The notes under the pieces were generated by a model. It was not told where the DNA came from. It worked only from the letters and a program-made list of their open reading frames with translations, and did not search any database. Made by a program: the position numbers and the translations under genes. Below, piece by piece: positions 10,208 to 22,550 of a stretch of DNA of 64,000 nt; positions within the stretch are counted from its first letter, which is position 1; the number at the start of each line of letters is the position of its first letter. This DNA comes from Gracilaria gracilis (Eukaryota; Rhodophyta; Florideophyceae; Gracilariales; Gracilariaceae): contig JARGSG010000202.1 in assembly GCA_030374805.1 (NCBI GenBank), positions 558,001 to 622,000 of the forward strand, written 5' to 3'.

Positions 10208-11511
10208 TGCAGCGATCTCTCTTAAGCGGAGTAAAACATCAGATCCCATATCGTCCGAATTGAACAAGACTAGAACTGGAGCTCTTTTTCAAAAACGAAC
10301 GAAACTACCGTCTACAGTTCTTTATCTGTACCTGTTCACTCGGAGGCCACCATTGCCTTCCAGCTCTTGACCCCAGTGTGCATGTCGTGTCGTCCGAAAA
10401 TGGCCAAATTTAGGTTGAGATTAGAACCAAAATGGTGCCTAATTTTTATGACGACAATCGGTGAAAACAATGGCCAAATAGAGCCGGCTCTGTGCCCTTT
10501 AATATAGGACCATGTCTGGCCCACTAACGTAGGACGTGTCAGGTACAATATGTGGCCGAAATATATTTGTACCATTACAACTAAAATCGATCTAAATTGT
10601 GAAAATTTTGGTACGATGTTAGGCTTTAATGCTACGTGTACACATTGTAAACTAGTAAGCGAGCAGGCCTGAAATTATTCAGTGGGCATACTGGTTGTGG
10701 TCCACTTTCACTCTTTGCTGGTGTTTCAGAGTACAAAGAATGGCCCTATCGCTACCAATAGATTGTCCATAATGCGACGAATGGTTACGAAGAAATGTAC
10801 ATATATGGTACTGATGTATATCGATATGATTACTTTGAATCATAAATCAGTCCACATTGGTACAGAAACAACAGCCTCCAAGATAGTCTGAAAGAGACCC
10901 AGCACGCGCTCACATTCACAACAACAAAGGATAGAAATTTATTCGAACCGATTCGAAGTCTTCTCAATTCAACTGGGCAATAGATTCGACTTCCGGATGG
11001 TCGGATATACAACACCATCAAATTCGTACCTCATCACCAAAGCTCGCAAATCTTGTAAAGATATCTAAGGACGGTAATTTGAGTCGGTGGAAAACAGAAT
11101 GTTAGTAAAACGTAGTTGCGAAGGAGCTGCTTATAGCCCTACAAGCCGGTAGACGTACCGCATCAATCTGTAGACGGCTAAGAATTTACGGTGGACTCGA
11201 GCCCTTGGAGGTCCTAGTATTAGCAATGCAGTAATGGTGGAATAATACGAGAGTAAGGAATTATGAAACAGGTTAGTAGAAGGTAAGTGGAAACGAATAT
11301 GTGTTGCTCATGAACTCACAACTCTGCATAACCAACTATACTATTGAGTATGTCCAATGACTGTGAGACTCAAAATCTGAATGTAACGTCTTTCAAGAAA
11401 CGTCCAAGTTCCGCAGATGAGTCCAGAAGCAGATGCAAAAGATGGAAAAGCATCACAGAGTTCGGCTTCTCGAAGCGAGACTGATGTCGACGATACCAGA
11501 AAAATGATCGA
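10208..11511. other. no gene seen
   Basis: AT-rich sequence with only short ORFs. An 79-codon minus-strand ORF (10336-10575) has no recognisable features. It may include the outer part of the neighbouring transposon, but no terminal inverted repeat was found. Confidence 0.5.
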
Positions 11512-12774
11512 TTAGCGGTGCGGAGAACGCGGCGGACGGTAGCTGGAACCTCTTGCTCTGGAACGGTTCCCCTTCGACCCTTGAGTATCCCCTCGTTGAC
11601 CGAAACTTTTGGACCTATTGCAAGAACCTTTCGTATGCAAAGGTGTTGTGTTGTTGTTTGCGGAGGATTCACTGCTCTCAGAGGAGTAGCTGTCGTCAGA
11701 TATTTCAATATCATCATCGTTCCGACGTCGTTGAGCTCTTGATCGTTCATGAGCAGCAAAGTGCTTCCTACGCTTCTTTCCTCTCATTGATTGAACTTGC
11801 CTACGTGACTGGTCGGCTCCCACACTGTCGTGATCTCCATCTTCGGAATGGGAGGAGGTCCGCTTCAGCGATGATCGTCCACCTACCACTCGCGTTCGCG
11901 TTCTTCTGCCTCCCACTTCGATGTTTTCGTTATTCTCAAGGACCTCATCCTCCGCAGTATTGACATGCTGCTCAGTGTTTTGCATTGGTTGCTCAAGACG
12001 ACGACGCACTTGAATTGAACGGTTGAAATTTGTCTCCATGTTGCTCATGAATGCTCTCCGTTGCGTATGCACATCTGCCCTCCTGCTCCCACCCGGGTTT
12101 GCAACGAGACTCTGTCCATCACCTAAGACCATATCTGTACTATTCTCAGTCCCAACCACAGCGCCTTCCGCAAGCACCCTTCCTTCGTTCAACGGCTGAT
12201 GTTCACACGCCACGGAGCGCGCACCGGGTCCATCTCCGATTCCTTTTTTCGACTCTCTCTTCGAGGATTCTGCCTTCGACTTTCTATCTCTTTGCATAGC
12301 CTCCTTGATAAAATAGGTAACAATCCAGAAGTTCTGAGCAGCACCAAGAACGGGAAAAGTCTCGACCACCTTCCTCTTAAGATGAGATAACTGAGAAGCA
12401 CACTCAATCTTGATCGAAGTGTAGGTTCGCTCTCCGCGTCCAAGTTGCATATTCTGATAAAGGTACTGCCTGATAAGATCCTTCGCGGCATTGGCCATCT
12501 CAGTGTAGATTGGAAAGTCTTTGCTGGTCGGGGCCCCGGAGCACATGCGTTCGCGATAAAGACGGTTGAATATTAAACGTGCTGAAAGTGCTGCCCCAGT
12601 GAGTACTCCTGGTCGGTCAGAATCCTTCATCTTTCGCTTGTATGCGGCGGGAGGAACGCCAATAGAGTTTTGTGCAACTTCAGATGACTGAACACGGGAA
12701 TGGTTGACGATGCTCTCGTGGGGCAGAGACGCCTGGCTGTCTACCGTCACCCCATGCAATACTCGAGAGCTCAT
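11512..12774 (-). CDS. basic 420-aa protein, probable accessory gene of a tnp2-like transposon
   Basis: Intact ORF; not a family I can name. Residues about 48-165 form a compact, likely helical region (YKRKMKDSDRPGVLTGAALS, ... LIRQYLYQNMQLGRGERTYT, ... FWIVTYFIKEAMQRDRKSK). The rest is low-complexity and charged: a basic stretch (RGKKRRKHFAAHERSRAQRR), an acidic-Ser patch DDDIEISDDS resembling a SUMO-interacting motif, and an Arg/Ser-rich tail. This suggests a nuclear, DNA-binding protein. It is divergent from the tnp2-like transposase 929 bp away, like the two-gene layout of CACTA elements, where one product is the transposase and the other a DNA-binding partner. That role is an inference from position. 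Confidence 0.6.
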   Translation of the reverse strand: MSSRVLHGVTVDSQASLPHESIVNHSRVQSSEVAQNSIGVPPAAYKRKMKDSDRPGVLTGAALSARLIFNRLYRERMCSGAPTSKDFPIYTEMANAAKDLIRQYLYQNMQLGRGERTYTSIKIECASQLSHLKRKVVETFPVLGAAQNFWIVTYFIKEAMQRDRKSKAESSKRESKKGIGDGPGARSVACEHQPLNEGRVLAEGAVVGTENSTDMVLGDGQSLVANPGGSRRADVHTQRRAFMSNMETNFNRSIQVRRRLEQPMQNTEQHVNTAEDEVLENNENIEVGGRRTRTRVVGGRSSLKRTSSHSEDGDHDSVGADQSRRQVQSMRGKKRRKHFAAHERSRAQRRRNDDDIEISDDSYSSESSESSANNNTTPLHTKGSCNRSKSFGQRGDTQGSKGNRSRARGSSYRPPRSPHR

Positions 12775-13702
12775 TGTATCTGCAACAATTTCAAATGCGT
12801 CAGGTAAGTAGGTGGAAAGAAAGAAATGAATAGCGGTTAGGAATTCTACATTCCGTAGCGAAGAACAAAATCCGGTGTGACATACTTCGAAGTCAATGGT
12901 GCAACTTCTGAGAGTGAGAGACAGAAATGGGTAGAAACCTGAGGTCAGGTTTCACAAGTAGATGTTTGAAGTAAGAACTTAAGTTTGAGTCTGAGGACAA
13001 TGACACTGGTAGATGCTGAGATACAGAGAGTGTCTTACCGTTTTAGAAGATAGGAGAGAATAGGAATGCATGGAACGCTGTTGAGATGGCGTGAGATTCC
13101 GGAGAGAGGTATATTGCATCCATTCACATTGACGTTGACTCAAATGAATGAACACCAGCTCCTGTACGGTGGCACAGAGCTGTGCAAAACGGTAACGAAG
13201 AAGGTGTACCGTAACTGAGAAATGAGTGAGCGCCTTTGTCGTACCAAGGGCGTCACAGGCCGTGGTGAGCAGTTCATCCCAAGCCTGTCGGGGCTTTGGA
13301 CGACTTATATATGTACTGCGTTGCTATCGACATGGAATTGCGTTGGCGGGTTCTCATGTTCAAGCGAAAGCGTTTCCAACTGAAAGACAGAGAAACACGA
13401 AGAGCGCGTCAACTTTGTATCAACTAGAACAATTTTGATCACCAACAGATCACGTCCCATCAAGGGCTTGGAAGATCTTCTTATTGCTTCCAAAAAAATC
13501 GCTTCATTAGTATCCAAATATCCTGAATGGCTTGGTAGAATATTCGTTTCAAAAGTGAGCTGAAAGCTTTCACTGACCACGAACAAAGACGAGCAGAGCC
13601 ATTTCAGCTAGCTTTGTTGTCACTTTACTCCACAAGTATAAAATTTTTTTCAACGATTCCGAAGTGAAATCTCTCTCATCGCAGTTCGAGCACGATATAT
13701 AA
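12775..13702. other. intergenic region between divergent transposon genes, probable promoters
   Basis: Separates the start of the 420-aa gene (minus) from the start of the tnp2-like gene (plus). No significant ORF; presumably holds both promoters. TATATATGTACTGCG at about 13308 and ATATATAAATG just ahead of the plus-strand ATG are possible TATA elements. Confidence 0.4.
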
Positions 13703-16700
13703 ATGAATGGGGACTTAAATTCTTTAGCGAGGAAGCGTAGGAAGAGATGGGAGATACCCAACGAGAACTCGACTTCAATCTTAAATTCGAATGCGGAGAA
13801 ACTTGAGAATGTTGAAGATGAATTGTTGCGTTCTACCTGCCAGAAGAGACGATGCAGATGGGAGATTGGAAACAATCATTTCACCGAATCCGGCGCTCAG
13901 CATATACACTCTGTTGATGAAAGACAGGTTCATAACGATGCTGGAGTTCACGATCGCCAAGACGAATCCACTCCTGATCGTTTCAGTGCTTTGGCTCAAC
14001 AAGAGCTGCCTTAAGAGTACACTCAGCAAGATTATGCGCGAGAGGAACCGGTGCTCTTGGATCAAGATGGAGAAATTGCCTGCGAATCCGATGACCTGAG
14101 GAAAGTAGGTACAACTATGTGGGCACTTCGATCCAAAAGTGAGACTAGTAGCATCCTGAAGAGCAGCAGCATTAATGGTTCAGATGTAGAGGAAAGCTCT
14201 ATCATTGCCTCCTCCTGGTCCTCTTATTGTAGAGAAAGAGAGCAAGAACTAGACCCTATTGCACAGGAGTTTCGAAGACTGACTGCTTTCTTATACACAG
14301 CAGAGCTTTCAAACACATCACAACCAACAATTGAGAAACTCCTCGCTGTGGAACCAGTGAATGCCAAGGTTTCTTACAGAGGCCTAGCCACATACGCCAC
14401 ACGGCATTCGTTGGATATCAAATCAAGCCTGGAAATGTGTTCGGAGGGTCATGCGGTATCAACTGGAAGATTGAAAGATTCATTTGAGTGTTCGGTGTGT
14501 TTAAGGCCATTAACAGGCCCGCAAAGCACAATATATTGGTACATGAAACCTTCCGTTGCCCTAAAAGCACTGTGAATCGCTCCACGGTCTTTCGAAGAAA
14601 TTGTACAAGGTTGCTCTCGTGCCAAAACTGCATGTGTCGATCCTGAAAATGAGACGGGCCATCAGGATTTCTTTCATGGGCAGATGTTCAAGAAAAGATT
14701 TCTTGAACAGATGACGCGCTGGAGTGAAGACTCAGATGAGATATATGTGTTCCTCACGCTTTCTACTGATGGATTCGAGTGCTCCAAGAACCGAAAGGGG
14801 GAACCTGTTTCGACATGGCCGATTGTGTCCACCATTTTGAACTTCAACGCCCAGGAGAGATCTCGGGCCAATAATGCTCTCATTCTTTTCATTGTCCCTG
14901 GTTCCCACTCATCACAGTACTTCGATACTTTTTTACATATGATTGTGAAAGACCTAAGGCATCTGGAACGAGGAGTGCCAGTGGTGTGTGCCGCCAAAAA
15001 AACTCGAACCCTTAGGGCGTTTGTCTTGTTCTTCACCGCTGACTGGCCGGCTGCTTCAAAGGTGTTAGGTTACGTGGGACACACTGGAACAGTTTTCTGT
15101 AGATTCTGTCTCAAGGAGAAGCAGTATATGAAAGATCTGAAGTGCGCATGTGCTATTCTGAACACTCCCAAGAGCATGTGGGACAGCGTGTTGAAGACAA
15201 AGGCGCCTTACAGAACTGGAGATGTCGTCAACATGGAGTGCGGTGAGACAAGGTTCAGAACAGAAATAAATGACACCTGGAGGAGACTATCCGTTGCCTC
15301 TACCTCAACAGTGGGTAGAAGAAAATTGATAAAGAGCACGGGAATCAAATCAAACTGCTGTTTGAGAACACCTTCCGTTGATGTGAAGTACGCAGTTTCG
15401 TACAACGTCATGCATCTCGTCCTGCTAGGATGGACGAAACACCTTCTCAAGTTAATGTTTGGAGTACATCACAACCATGAAAGACTCCCAGAGTTGCCTT
15501 CATACTGCATTCCAGCTAAAACTATTCAAAGCATTGATGATTCCATGAAATCTTCGTCATGTGGGATCCCAGTGTGTTGGGGACGCTCACCAATGAATAT
15601 CGGCGAATTGGGGAAGTACAAGGCAGAAGACTTAAAGAAGGCAGCAGAGCTATACATGCTTCCTTTCCTTCATAGGTTTCGAGTTGGCCATGAAGTACTG
15701 ACCATATGGAGAATGACGTCTAGTCTAGTCTCCATATCATTTGGGTACGACTGTAGACCCCAAATTGTGAGAAACATGACCTCGGTGGTTGAAGAACTGT
15801 ACATTCGAGTCGCCAAAATGTTCTACAGATCCGACGCATATTGTCTTACTCCTTCTACCCACGCAATCCTACACCTTCCTGAGCTTCTTAGAGAGTGTGG
15901 ACCGCTTCCAATTACGTCGCAGTTCCTCATCAAAAGACTTCTCGGAGAAATGAGGAGGCGGATGCATGCTAAGAGAAACATCTGCTCTCATCTCTTTCAC
16001 AGAAACCACAAGCTATTTTGTCTCCGAATTCTGAACGATGGGACAGCCCCAAGAACTGCTATGAAGACGAACATGACATTGAATTCAGAAGGAGAATGCA
16101 GTTCTGCAGAGAATGAAACCCGCTTTGAAGTCGACGTGCTTGTAGAGTGCCATGGCTTCGGAAGTGCATACCAACCATCAAAAGCTCAGGAAGCCAAAGT
16201 AGCTCGATTCGTAGCGTCGATGTTTCCTGGTCTTGAACGAAACTTCCTGATTGTTAAGGCACGGCAATATAGATCAGCGTCAATAACAAGAGCAGGAAAT
16301 ACGATTTCCATTGAGACATCGGATACTTACAAAACCAGAGCAGCGAGACAGCAAACTGCTCGGCAAAAGTTTCTCATCGCAGCTGAGTTTGTTCGGTCTG
16401 GTAATGAAGCTGACGTCAATCATTCCGAATCATCACACAAGACGAGAAGCGAAACGATGTCGAAAAAAGATTTGTACTACGGCGACGTGATGAAGATCAT
16501 CGAAGTCCATCTCGAAATTGAAGGACAGGGAACAGTGCAGAAATTGAGATCGGTCTTTGTCGATATACGCTGGCAGTATGGTTGCGTATATGACGAGAAG
16601 CTAGACATCTTGTTTGCGAAACATCGCAAACGCACTCTTGTCAGCACTGAAGTAGCACATTGCATTCAGCGTGTCGTCGGATATTTAGACATATCAAGAA

Positions 16701-16783
16701 GGCGTTACTATCTCGATCCAGAACGAGAAAAAAGAGTAACAAAGAAAAGTCTCACAATCCAGGGAGTTAAAAAGATATTGTGA
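13703..16783 (+). pseudogene. tnp2-like transposase (CACTA/En-Spm type) with two in-frame stops
   Basis: One frame runs 1,026 codons from ATG 13703 to TGA 16783, interrupted only by TAA at 14012-14014 and TGA at 14573-14575; no frameshifts. The N-terminus has basic repeats (RKRRKRWEI and KRRCRWEI, about 40 residues apart). A CxxC pair (ECSVCLRPL) precedes the core. The core resembles the tnp2 family: TLSTDGFECSKNRKGEPVST (Asp-Gly-Phe block), WPIVSTILNFNAQERSRANN, ALILFIVPGSHSS, FFTADWPAASKVLGYVGHTG and a CRFC pair. Family assignment rests on this order of motifs. The stops are each one C-to-T step from CAA and CGA. The product would cut and move the element; this copy is dead unless read through. 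Confidence 0.65.
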
Positions 16784-18408
16784 GCCGCGATTTGGCTTTG
16801 ATGTCATGATCCTTCTCTGAAATATGTCCCTAAGCACGAGAGAGGTAATGATGTATTTCCTTGTAGTTCTAGGCCATAAAGTCGAATTATAAGTCACATA
16901 AGTCACGTTATTGACTTCCTAGACCCAAAGAACTGCAGATAGATCACAGAATCCGACAGAGCATCCCTTTGACAAACACCGAAATTATAACTGGTACAAT
17001 CTTTTCCACTTACCTCCATGCATTGGATCCGAGGTGCTCATTTGGATGCAGAAAGAGAGGGCGCTGATTGATAGAGTAGTAGCCAATTAAGTGGTAAGCG
17101 AGATGGCTCTGTGATGTCGTCTCTGAATCGCTTTGATAAACGATCATGAAATCAAGGGGGCGCTCATTTCCTTTGTAAACGGTTATGGTACAGGTTTTGT
17201 TCCTTACCCGAATCATGACATTAAGACAATGTCCATCCCGGCCATAATGATGGCCAGTGCTAGAAGTTCCATTCGGTTTAGACAGGAAGGGACGCTCAGA
17301 TATTATCGGAACGAGAAACGGAGCGAGCACGCATGTGGAGAATCCTTCTACGGTAAAGCAGTTCAGCTGGATGTGTACTATACAGTCACAGGTAACCAAG
17401 CAAAATGTGGCCTAGAAACAGAGATCTTAGGTGTGCTGCTAAAAAGGCTCCATATGTCGCCAAGGAATAAAACCCCGACCTGCTCCATGACTGCGCCCGC
17501 ATACACTGCATCGGGTGCCACTAAAAACGTCTCGCTGCCATATTTCTCTTCGTTCGATTCCACCAAAAGCGGTACGCCACCGGTCGGTGGTCAACCGGTC
17601 GCCACTAGCGCTCTGAGTTTACAAGAGGGGATCATCAGATGAACGCAGCTCGAGAACAATGACAGTCTAATAAAACTGAGCCTTGGATGCGCGCAACCTT
17701 GGAATGTTTGTCACCAAACAAACGCTAGCAGACATGGTGAAAAGCAGGATGAACATGGATAGGACGGAGAACGACGTGTACTCTCGCGAAACACTAATGA
17801 ACAGGGATGCAACGGGCGGCAGAGAATAGTTACGCGGGTTTTATGGCGCTAGCAGCGGCGAGCCAGACTTATGCTCCATTTTCGTGCGGTAATTCTCTCT
17901 ACCGCATGGGCCAGGCGTATAGATTCTCCGTGTGGTAGGAATTTCATCGTGACTGGTTGAAACAGGTCTGCGGCGCTTTTTGGTCCGCAAGAGTGGGGGC
18001 ACGGACATAATACACATCGCGGACGTCGGTTTTCTGCACTGCCCGTACAAGCATAGCGTCAATCCCAATGCATTCCAGAAACTTTCAAATGCGCTTCGTC
18101 TGCCCCCTTGTAGCAACGCTGCTGACTATCTTCTCTTGTTCTGTAAAATTATCTGACACATGACAACGGAACGTCGCCGTGCTTAACTTCGCAAGGATTA
18201 ATTCAGTCTCAAGGTTACGCGAATGAAAGAATATGATTGGAGAAATGAGGTTACGCAATTGAAAGAATATAATTGGATGACTGAAACGACATAACGCAGA
18301 AAATTTCCATCGCACGTTGGTACACAGGTACATAGGCGGGCGGACGTGATAGCATCCATATGAGTCTTCCCACCTGTTTCCGAAACCCGTCTCCAAGATC
18401 TTTCAGAA
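16784..18408. other. no confident gene
   Basis: Overlapping ORFs on both strands between 17010 and 17642 (129 codons minus, 169 codons plus) cannot both be real, and neither shows a known domain. The minus-strand fragment around 17378-17566 (FLVAPDAVYAGAVMEQVGVL) looks slightly more protein-like. No terminal repeat of the tnp2-like element was found here. Confidence 0.4.
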
Positions 18409-19410
18409 ATGCTACCAACATATTATTGCGCTGAGAAGGAAAGAAATAAGTGTCGGGTGGCGAGTGGTGTGATTGGTTTGCATCAAAACCATCATTGTCT
18501 TGTTTGCAAAGAACCTATGCATGTGATTTGTGGCACACCACCGCCACCTTCGATGATAGGAAAACATACTGCCAACAGTGGCGAAGATGGCTGCGTCGTT
18601 TGCAGCGTTCGTGTTTCCATAAGTCAGAATCCGGTCAGAAGAGCAAGTGGTGCAGACACTGCCGTTGAGCCAAGTCAATTTGAAACACACATGGACGTTC
18701 AAAAGTCTCCGAGGATCATAGGAGAACTGGTTCCCTCCAATGTCAAGGTGGTGGCATACATGGAAACTCGGGACTCTCCAGAAAGAAGAGTGTTCAATGG
18801 GCACGTTCATTATGTGTGCATGACTGATTCTGGCCCACGCATTGAATGCTCCAAATGTGACCGCGCTCGCTTCATTTTACCTGGAACTGCGCACCCAACT
18901 TATTGTACAGGCACTCAGCTTCAGATAGACAAGCGCCGAAAAAATGCAGATAAGGTCCGCCGATACCGTACCAGAAACCGTGATAGAGATAACCGGAACG
19001 CACGTGGTCGGTAGCAGAACAAAGTGGACGGTAAGTCTGCCAGGCTTTCTGCATCGAATGGTAGAGAATCTGGGCACACCAAATCTCCACGCGTTTCGAT
19101 CGGCCAGGCGTTCGGGAGCACAAACGATCCACGTGTTTTTATTACACAGGTGGGAAGCAGAGCTGGTATCTTGAGCTCTGTCCCGTGCCAAGGTGTGTAT
19201 CACGTTCATACGGTGTCAGACTTATATTATATTCGTAGAAGTTTTCACACGTATAGTGCAGAAAAATCGTCGGAGTTTGAAGGAAAGAAAGTGTTTGAGT
19301 TCCAAACTGACGAAAGCGGGAATCGTGAACTCATTCTAGTGACCGAGCAATCAATCGCCGTTGAGCGACGTAGGCGAGAAGGTGCTCAGCCGCTCTCGCA
19401 ACCAAAATAG
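18409..19410 (+). pseudogene. zinc-finger protein with one in-frame TAG
   Basis: A single frame of 333 codons broken by TAG at 19012-19014 (GGTCGG TAG CAGAAC). The first part has a compact zinc-binding motif HHCLVCKEPMHVICG (C-x2-C-x4-H-x2-C) and further pairs CVVC and CSKC, the last in a second cluster (IECSKCDRARFILPGTAHP) followed by an Arg-rich helix (RRKNADKVRRYRTRNRDRD). Short HHCxxC...MHxxCG modules of this kind occur in transposon-encoded proteins. I cannot name the family. The stop is one C-to-T change from CAG. It may belong to the same mobile element as the tnp2-like gene 1.6 kb upstream, or be independent. Confidence 0.45.
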
Positions 19411-20530
19411 CCAATAGCGCGCATTCGGTGTCATCAACGGCGTTACTGAGAGCCTACTTCTGAAAGAAAAATGCAGAACCATCATCTGTTGGATCAAACA
19501 ACATTGGATTCTTACTGCGTTTCTATTTGTCTCCTGATAAAATGAGTGCTTGTACAACTCGAAAATGCCATCTTGCAATTTTTAGGATAGTAGAGTGACC
19601 GCTGTTATTTCCTTTGTGTCAACCAGAGCCCCATGACCTCCTAGAAATATATACTGTATGTAAGTGGCCATTGTATGCTGCAGCATACAGAACTGTGTAC
19701 CTTCCCTCTTATTGATTAATTGGATGGCCACTAAAATGAAGCAGGTTCTTTGTAATCTTGGAGTGTCTCCTTTCGAGTGGCAGGATACCGTGGAGTTTAT
19801 CCTTCTGACCATCTAGAAGTGATTGAGAACCGGTGGTCTAACCAGAACGCACAAACCGAGATACAACCACCATGGTAGGCGGCGAGAATCAATGTGGTTA
19901 AAGGTTACCCGCAACATGTGACCTCTCCCAACAGAACTATCGCCGACTTGATATGACTGCCAGCCTTCGACCAATGCACCCACCACGGTGGGTGTGCTCC
20001 CTTCAAGAGTGAAAAGGTTATTACAGCGGCGATGTGTAGGGCGTTGGTGGGATAGATGGGGTGAAAGTGACCGAACGGAATGCACGCGAAGCATACAGCA
20101 AGTGTAGCGAGCAGATTGGGCATAGGATTGTGTGGAATGGCGGCAAGCGCGCTTGATGAGGCGTACATGTTGTGTTCGACGAACGGTTGTTTTGCAAATG
20201 CGTTTTACATGGGCGACAGTGACAGCGGTGCGCCATCGCTCCAAAGTGGGCACGGGGAACGGGCGGCGGCGATGTCATGCGGGAGCGGGGCGAGGTTTGC
20301 CAGCGCAAAATGCGAGGCCGACTGGTATGGCCGAGCAGAGGCAGGTTGGTGGCAGCGACGTAAGTGCCGGGGTAGGGTAGAAGGAGCACATGAAGAGCTA
20401 AAGTTTGGGCGAGCACCGAGAGTGCTGCAGGTGAAGCGGAGTTCGGGGACTGGGGGCGGGAGCACGACAGGCGGAGAAGGGGAAAGGAAAGTAGGGGTGA
20501 TTCAGATGCATGGTTAGTGTGGGCAAGGGT
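19411..20530. other. no confident gene
   Basis: ORFs on both strands (for example 19813-20253 minus, 20080-20517 plus) overlap and show no domain. A short block at about 19975-20013 (CCCACCACGGTGGGTG...CAAGAGTG) resembles part of the LTR at 53296 (near 53940-53975), so a decayed LTR relative may be present. The GC-rich end leads into the PET127-like gene. Confidence 0.4.
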
Positions 20531-22283
20531 TTAGTTACTCTGAGGAGAGGGGGATGAAGGGGTGGGTGATAGAGGAGGCGGAAGAAAGGTTACGCTAGAT
20601 GAACGAGGTGAATGGGCGCGGATATTTCGGGTGGCACAACGGAGTGGGCAGCGAATATACGTGGCCAACGCAATGGCGCGCGAGGGGTACAACGCGCACG
20701 AGTCGAGAATCCTGCTGCTGTACAGGCACGCATCGCGTTCTCGGCGCTGGAATTCGGCATCTCCAAAAGGATCTTGTTCATCCTTCTGCAAGTGCTGCAC
20801 GAACACGTACATCCTCAACTTGGGCCATTCTGTATACAACATGACTTTCAACCGGTCGTCAGTGTTGTGCAGAGGCACAGTGGTGGTGATGGTATCCAGA
20901 ATGCGTTCCAGGAGACTAATGGCAGTACCAAATGCGACATCAGCCCATAGTTGACTACCAAACACGTACGATTCAATCTCCTTGAGCGAGATGTATTCCA
21001 AGGCGAGCAACTCGGTGGTGTTGTGATAGGCGACAAGCGCGCCCGACATGCGTCCAATACGGAGTTGAAGCGCGTACTTGAAAAAGACTGTGCGAACCAT
21101 ATCGTAGAACTCACGCTCGTACGAGTCGGTCTTGCCCTTGAGAAAGCGAAGCTTGTACGAAGCATGCTGCAAGTAGTTTGGCAGATCATATCGAATCTTG
21201 GCGACTGCACGCGTTTTGACATCGAACACCTCGCCGGTGTTGGGTTTGTGACAATCAATCTGGGCGCGAAGCACAAACTGGGAAGCCTGAGAGTAGTGAT
21301 AAAACTGGTGCCCATCGGCGGATGGGTTTATTTCGGATTGCGGCTGTGTTCGACGCTGACGATGGGGGGGAAGAACATACTTTGAGGCAAAATCTTCGGG
21401 CGACATGGTGAGCATTCGCTCCATAGAATAACCCAAGTCACGCAGGTTGGAAGGGCCGGTATCGGTTCTAGAGTGGGCGTTGGCGGTGTACACATAGCGA
21501 TCAGGTTGGTTTCGCGAGAGAGTGAAGGCGACCGGGCGGCGATGAAACTTTGAAAAATGGCTGGGCAGATCGGCCAGTTGTTCGGATATACCACCGAGTA
21601 AGTGGGTATCGGGATAGTTGGACAGCAAGTGATACATGGCGGCAATCGCCGGCGATATAGAACTGGTGCTGCTCGAGTAGCGTGCGCCCGCCCTACGCGC
21701 CGCAATGTGATGCAGCGTGGCATCCTGCGGCCGGAACATAGCCCGGAATCTTCTGCCACGCAATATCTCGCGGCTACACAGCGCAGCGCACGGCGTCGCA
21801 GCCGTAGAACGAGTGGCGGTGGCGATGCGCGCGCCGTCTGCGCGCGCGCTGCTTATCGCGCCCGCACCGGGTAAGCAGCCAGGGGGCGTGCAGCGCGTAC
21901 AGCCCGTCGCAGCGCAACAAGACGTGCATGCCGTGCGCGAGCTGCGACACCGCGGCGGCGGCGTGCTGCTGCTGCTGTGGCTGCTGCGGCTGCTGCTGCT
22001 CGGTGTCGATCTCGCGCAGCGCCAGCGTGCTGTGCTCGATGTGCGGCCAGTCGGAAATGTCGTCGCGCGCGTGGCCGTACGAGAGGCGCTTTTCGGGCGA
22101 TGCGCTCTCGTTGACGCGCTGCGGCTTCCAGGGCGGCGGGCGGTGGTAGCCGAACGGCGGCTGCGTCGGCTCGTCGCGCGGCGGTGGCGGCGGCGGCGGC
22201 GGCGGCTCGTCGCGCGTCGCCGCGGCGTGCTGCGCGCGCCAGCGCCCGTGGGCGCGGCGCGCTAGACGCGCGACGCAGCTCAC
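20531..22283 (-). pseudogene. PET127-family mitochondrial protein, frame broken near the N-terminal third
   Basis: Residues from about 21730 down to 20850 match the PET127 family (Pfam Pet127): YSSSTSSISPAIAAMYHLLS, QASQFVLRAQIDCHKPNTG, VFDVKTRAVAKIRYDLPNYL and LYTEWPKLRMYVFVQ. In yeasts this mitochondrial protein acts in 5' processing and 5'-to-3' turnover of mitochondrial RNA; the conserved Asp and Asp-x-Lys (FDVKTRA) fit a PD-(D/E)XK-type nuclease core. The N-terminal part lies in another frame (22283-21774; ISDWPHIEHSTLALREID, SQLAHGMHVLLRCDGLYALH) with Pro and Gln runs. It meets a TAG at 21774-21776, continues as IAWQKIPGYVPAAG, then shifts frame near 21725. An intron could explain part of this, but an in-frame stop plus a shift favours a pseudogene. 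The C-terminal 70 residues are low-complexity. Confidence 0.75.
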
Positions 22284-22550
22284 ATGCGGCGCGCTTCACG
22301 CGAGCATCATGCCCCGATGATCGCGCGCGCGCGGACGGCACGGCTCTCTCGACTCACGTCCATCGTTGCGGCGCGGCGCGCGCCATGAGCACGTCAAGTG
22401 GGTCAAGCGTGGCCCGCCGCGGTCGCGCTCTGTTCTCGCCCAAGTGCTGGCCACCTCGTACACCGGGCGCAGCTGGCCATCTGTTGCAGCTGGCCACCTG
22501 TCACTGCAGCCAAACCAGATCAGCATGCCAACTGCTCACCAGTGCAGTGC
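22284..22550. other. short spacer upstream of the PET127-like gene
   Basis: GC-rich. It originally separated the 3' end of the membrane-protein gene (stop at 22551-22553, minus) from the PET127-like gene, giving two tandem minus-strand genes about 270 bp apart. Overlapping ORFs here look like by-products of GC content. Confidence 0.45.

Noticed and set aside
19975..20013. Solo LTR at about 19.8-20.3 kb
   Set aside because: Only one block of some 35 bases resembles the LTR at 53296; flanking sequence does not align, so a real LTR cannot be claimed.
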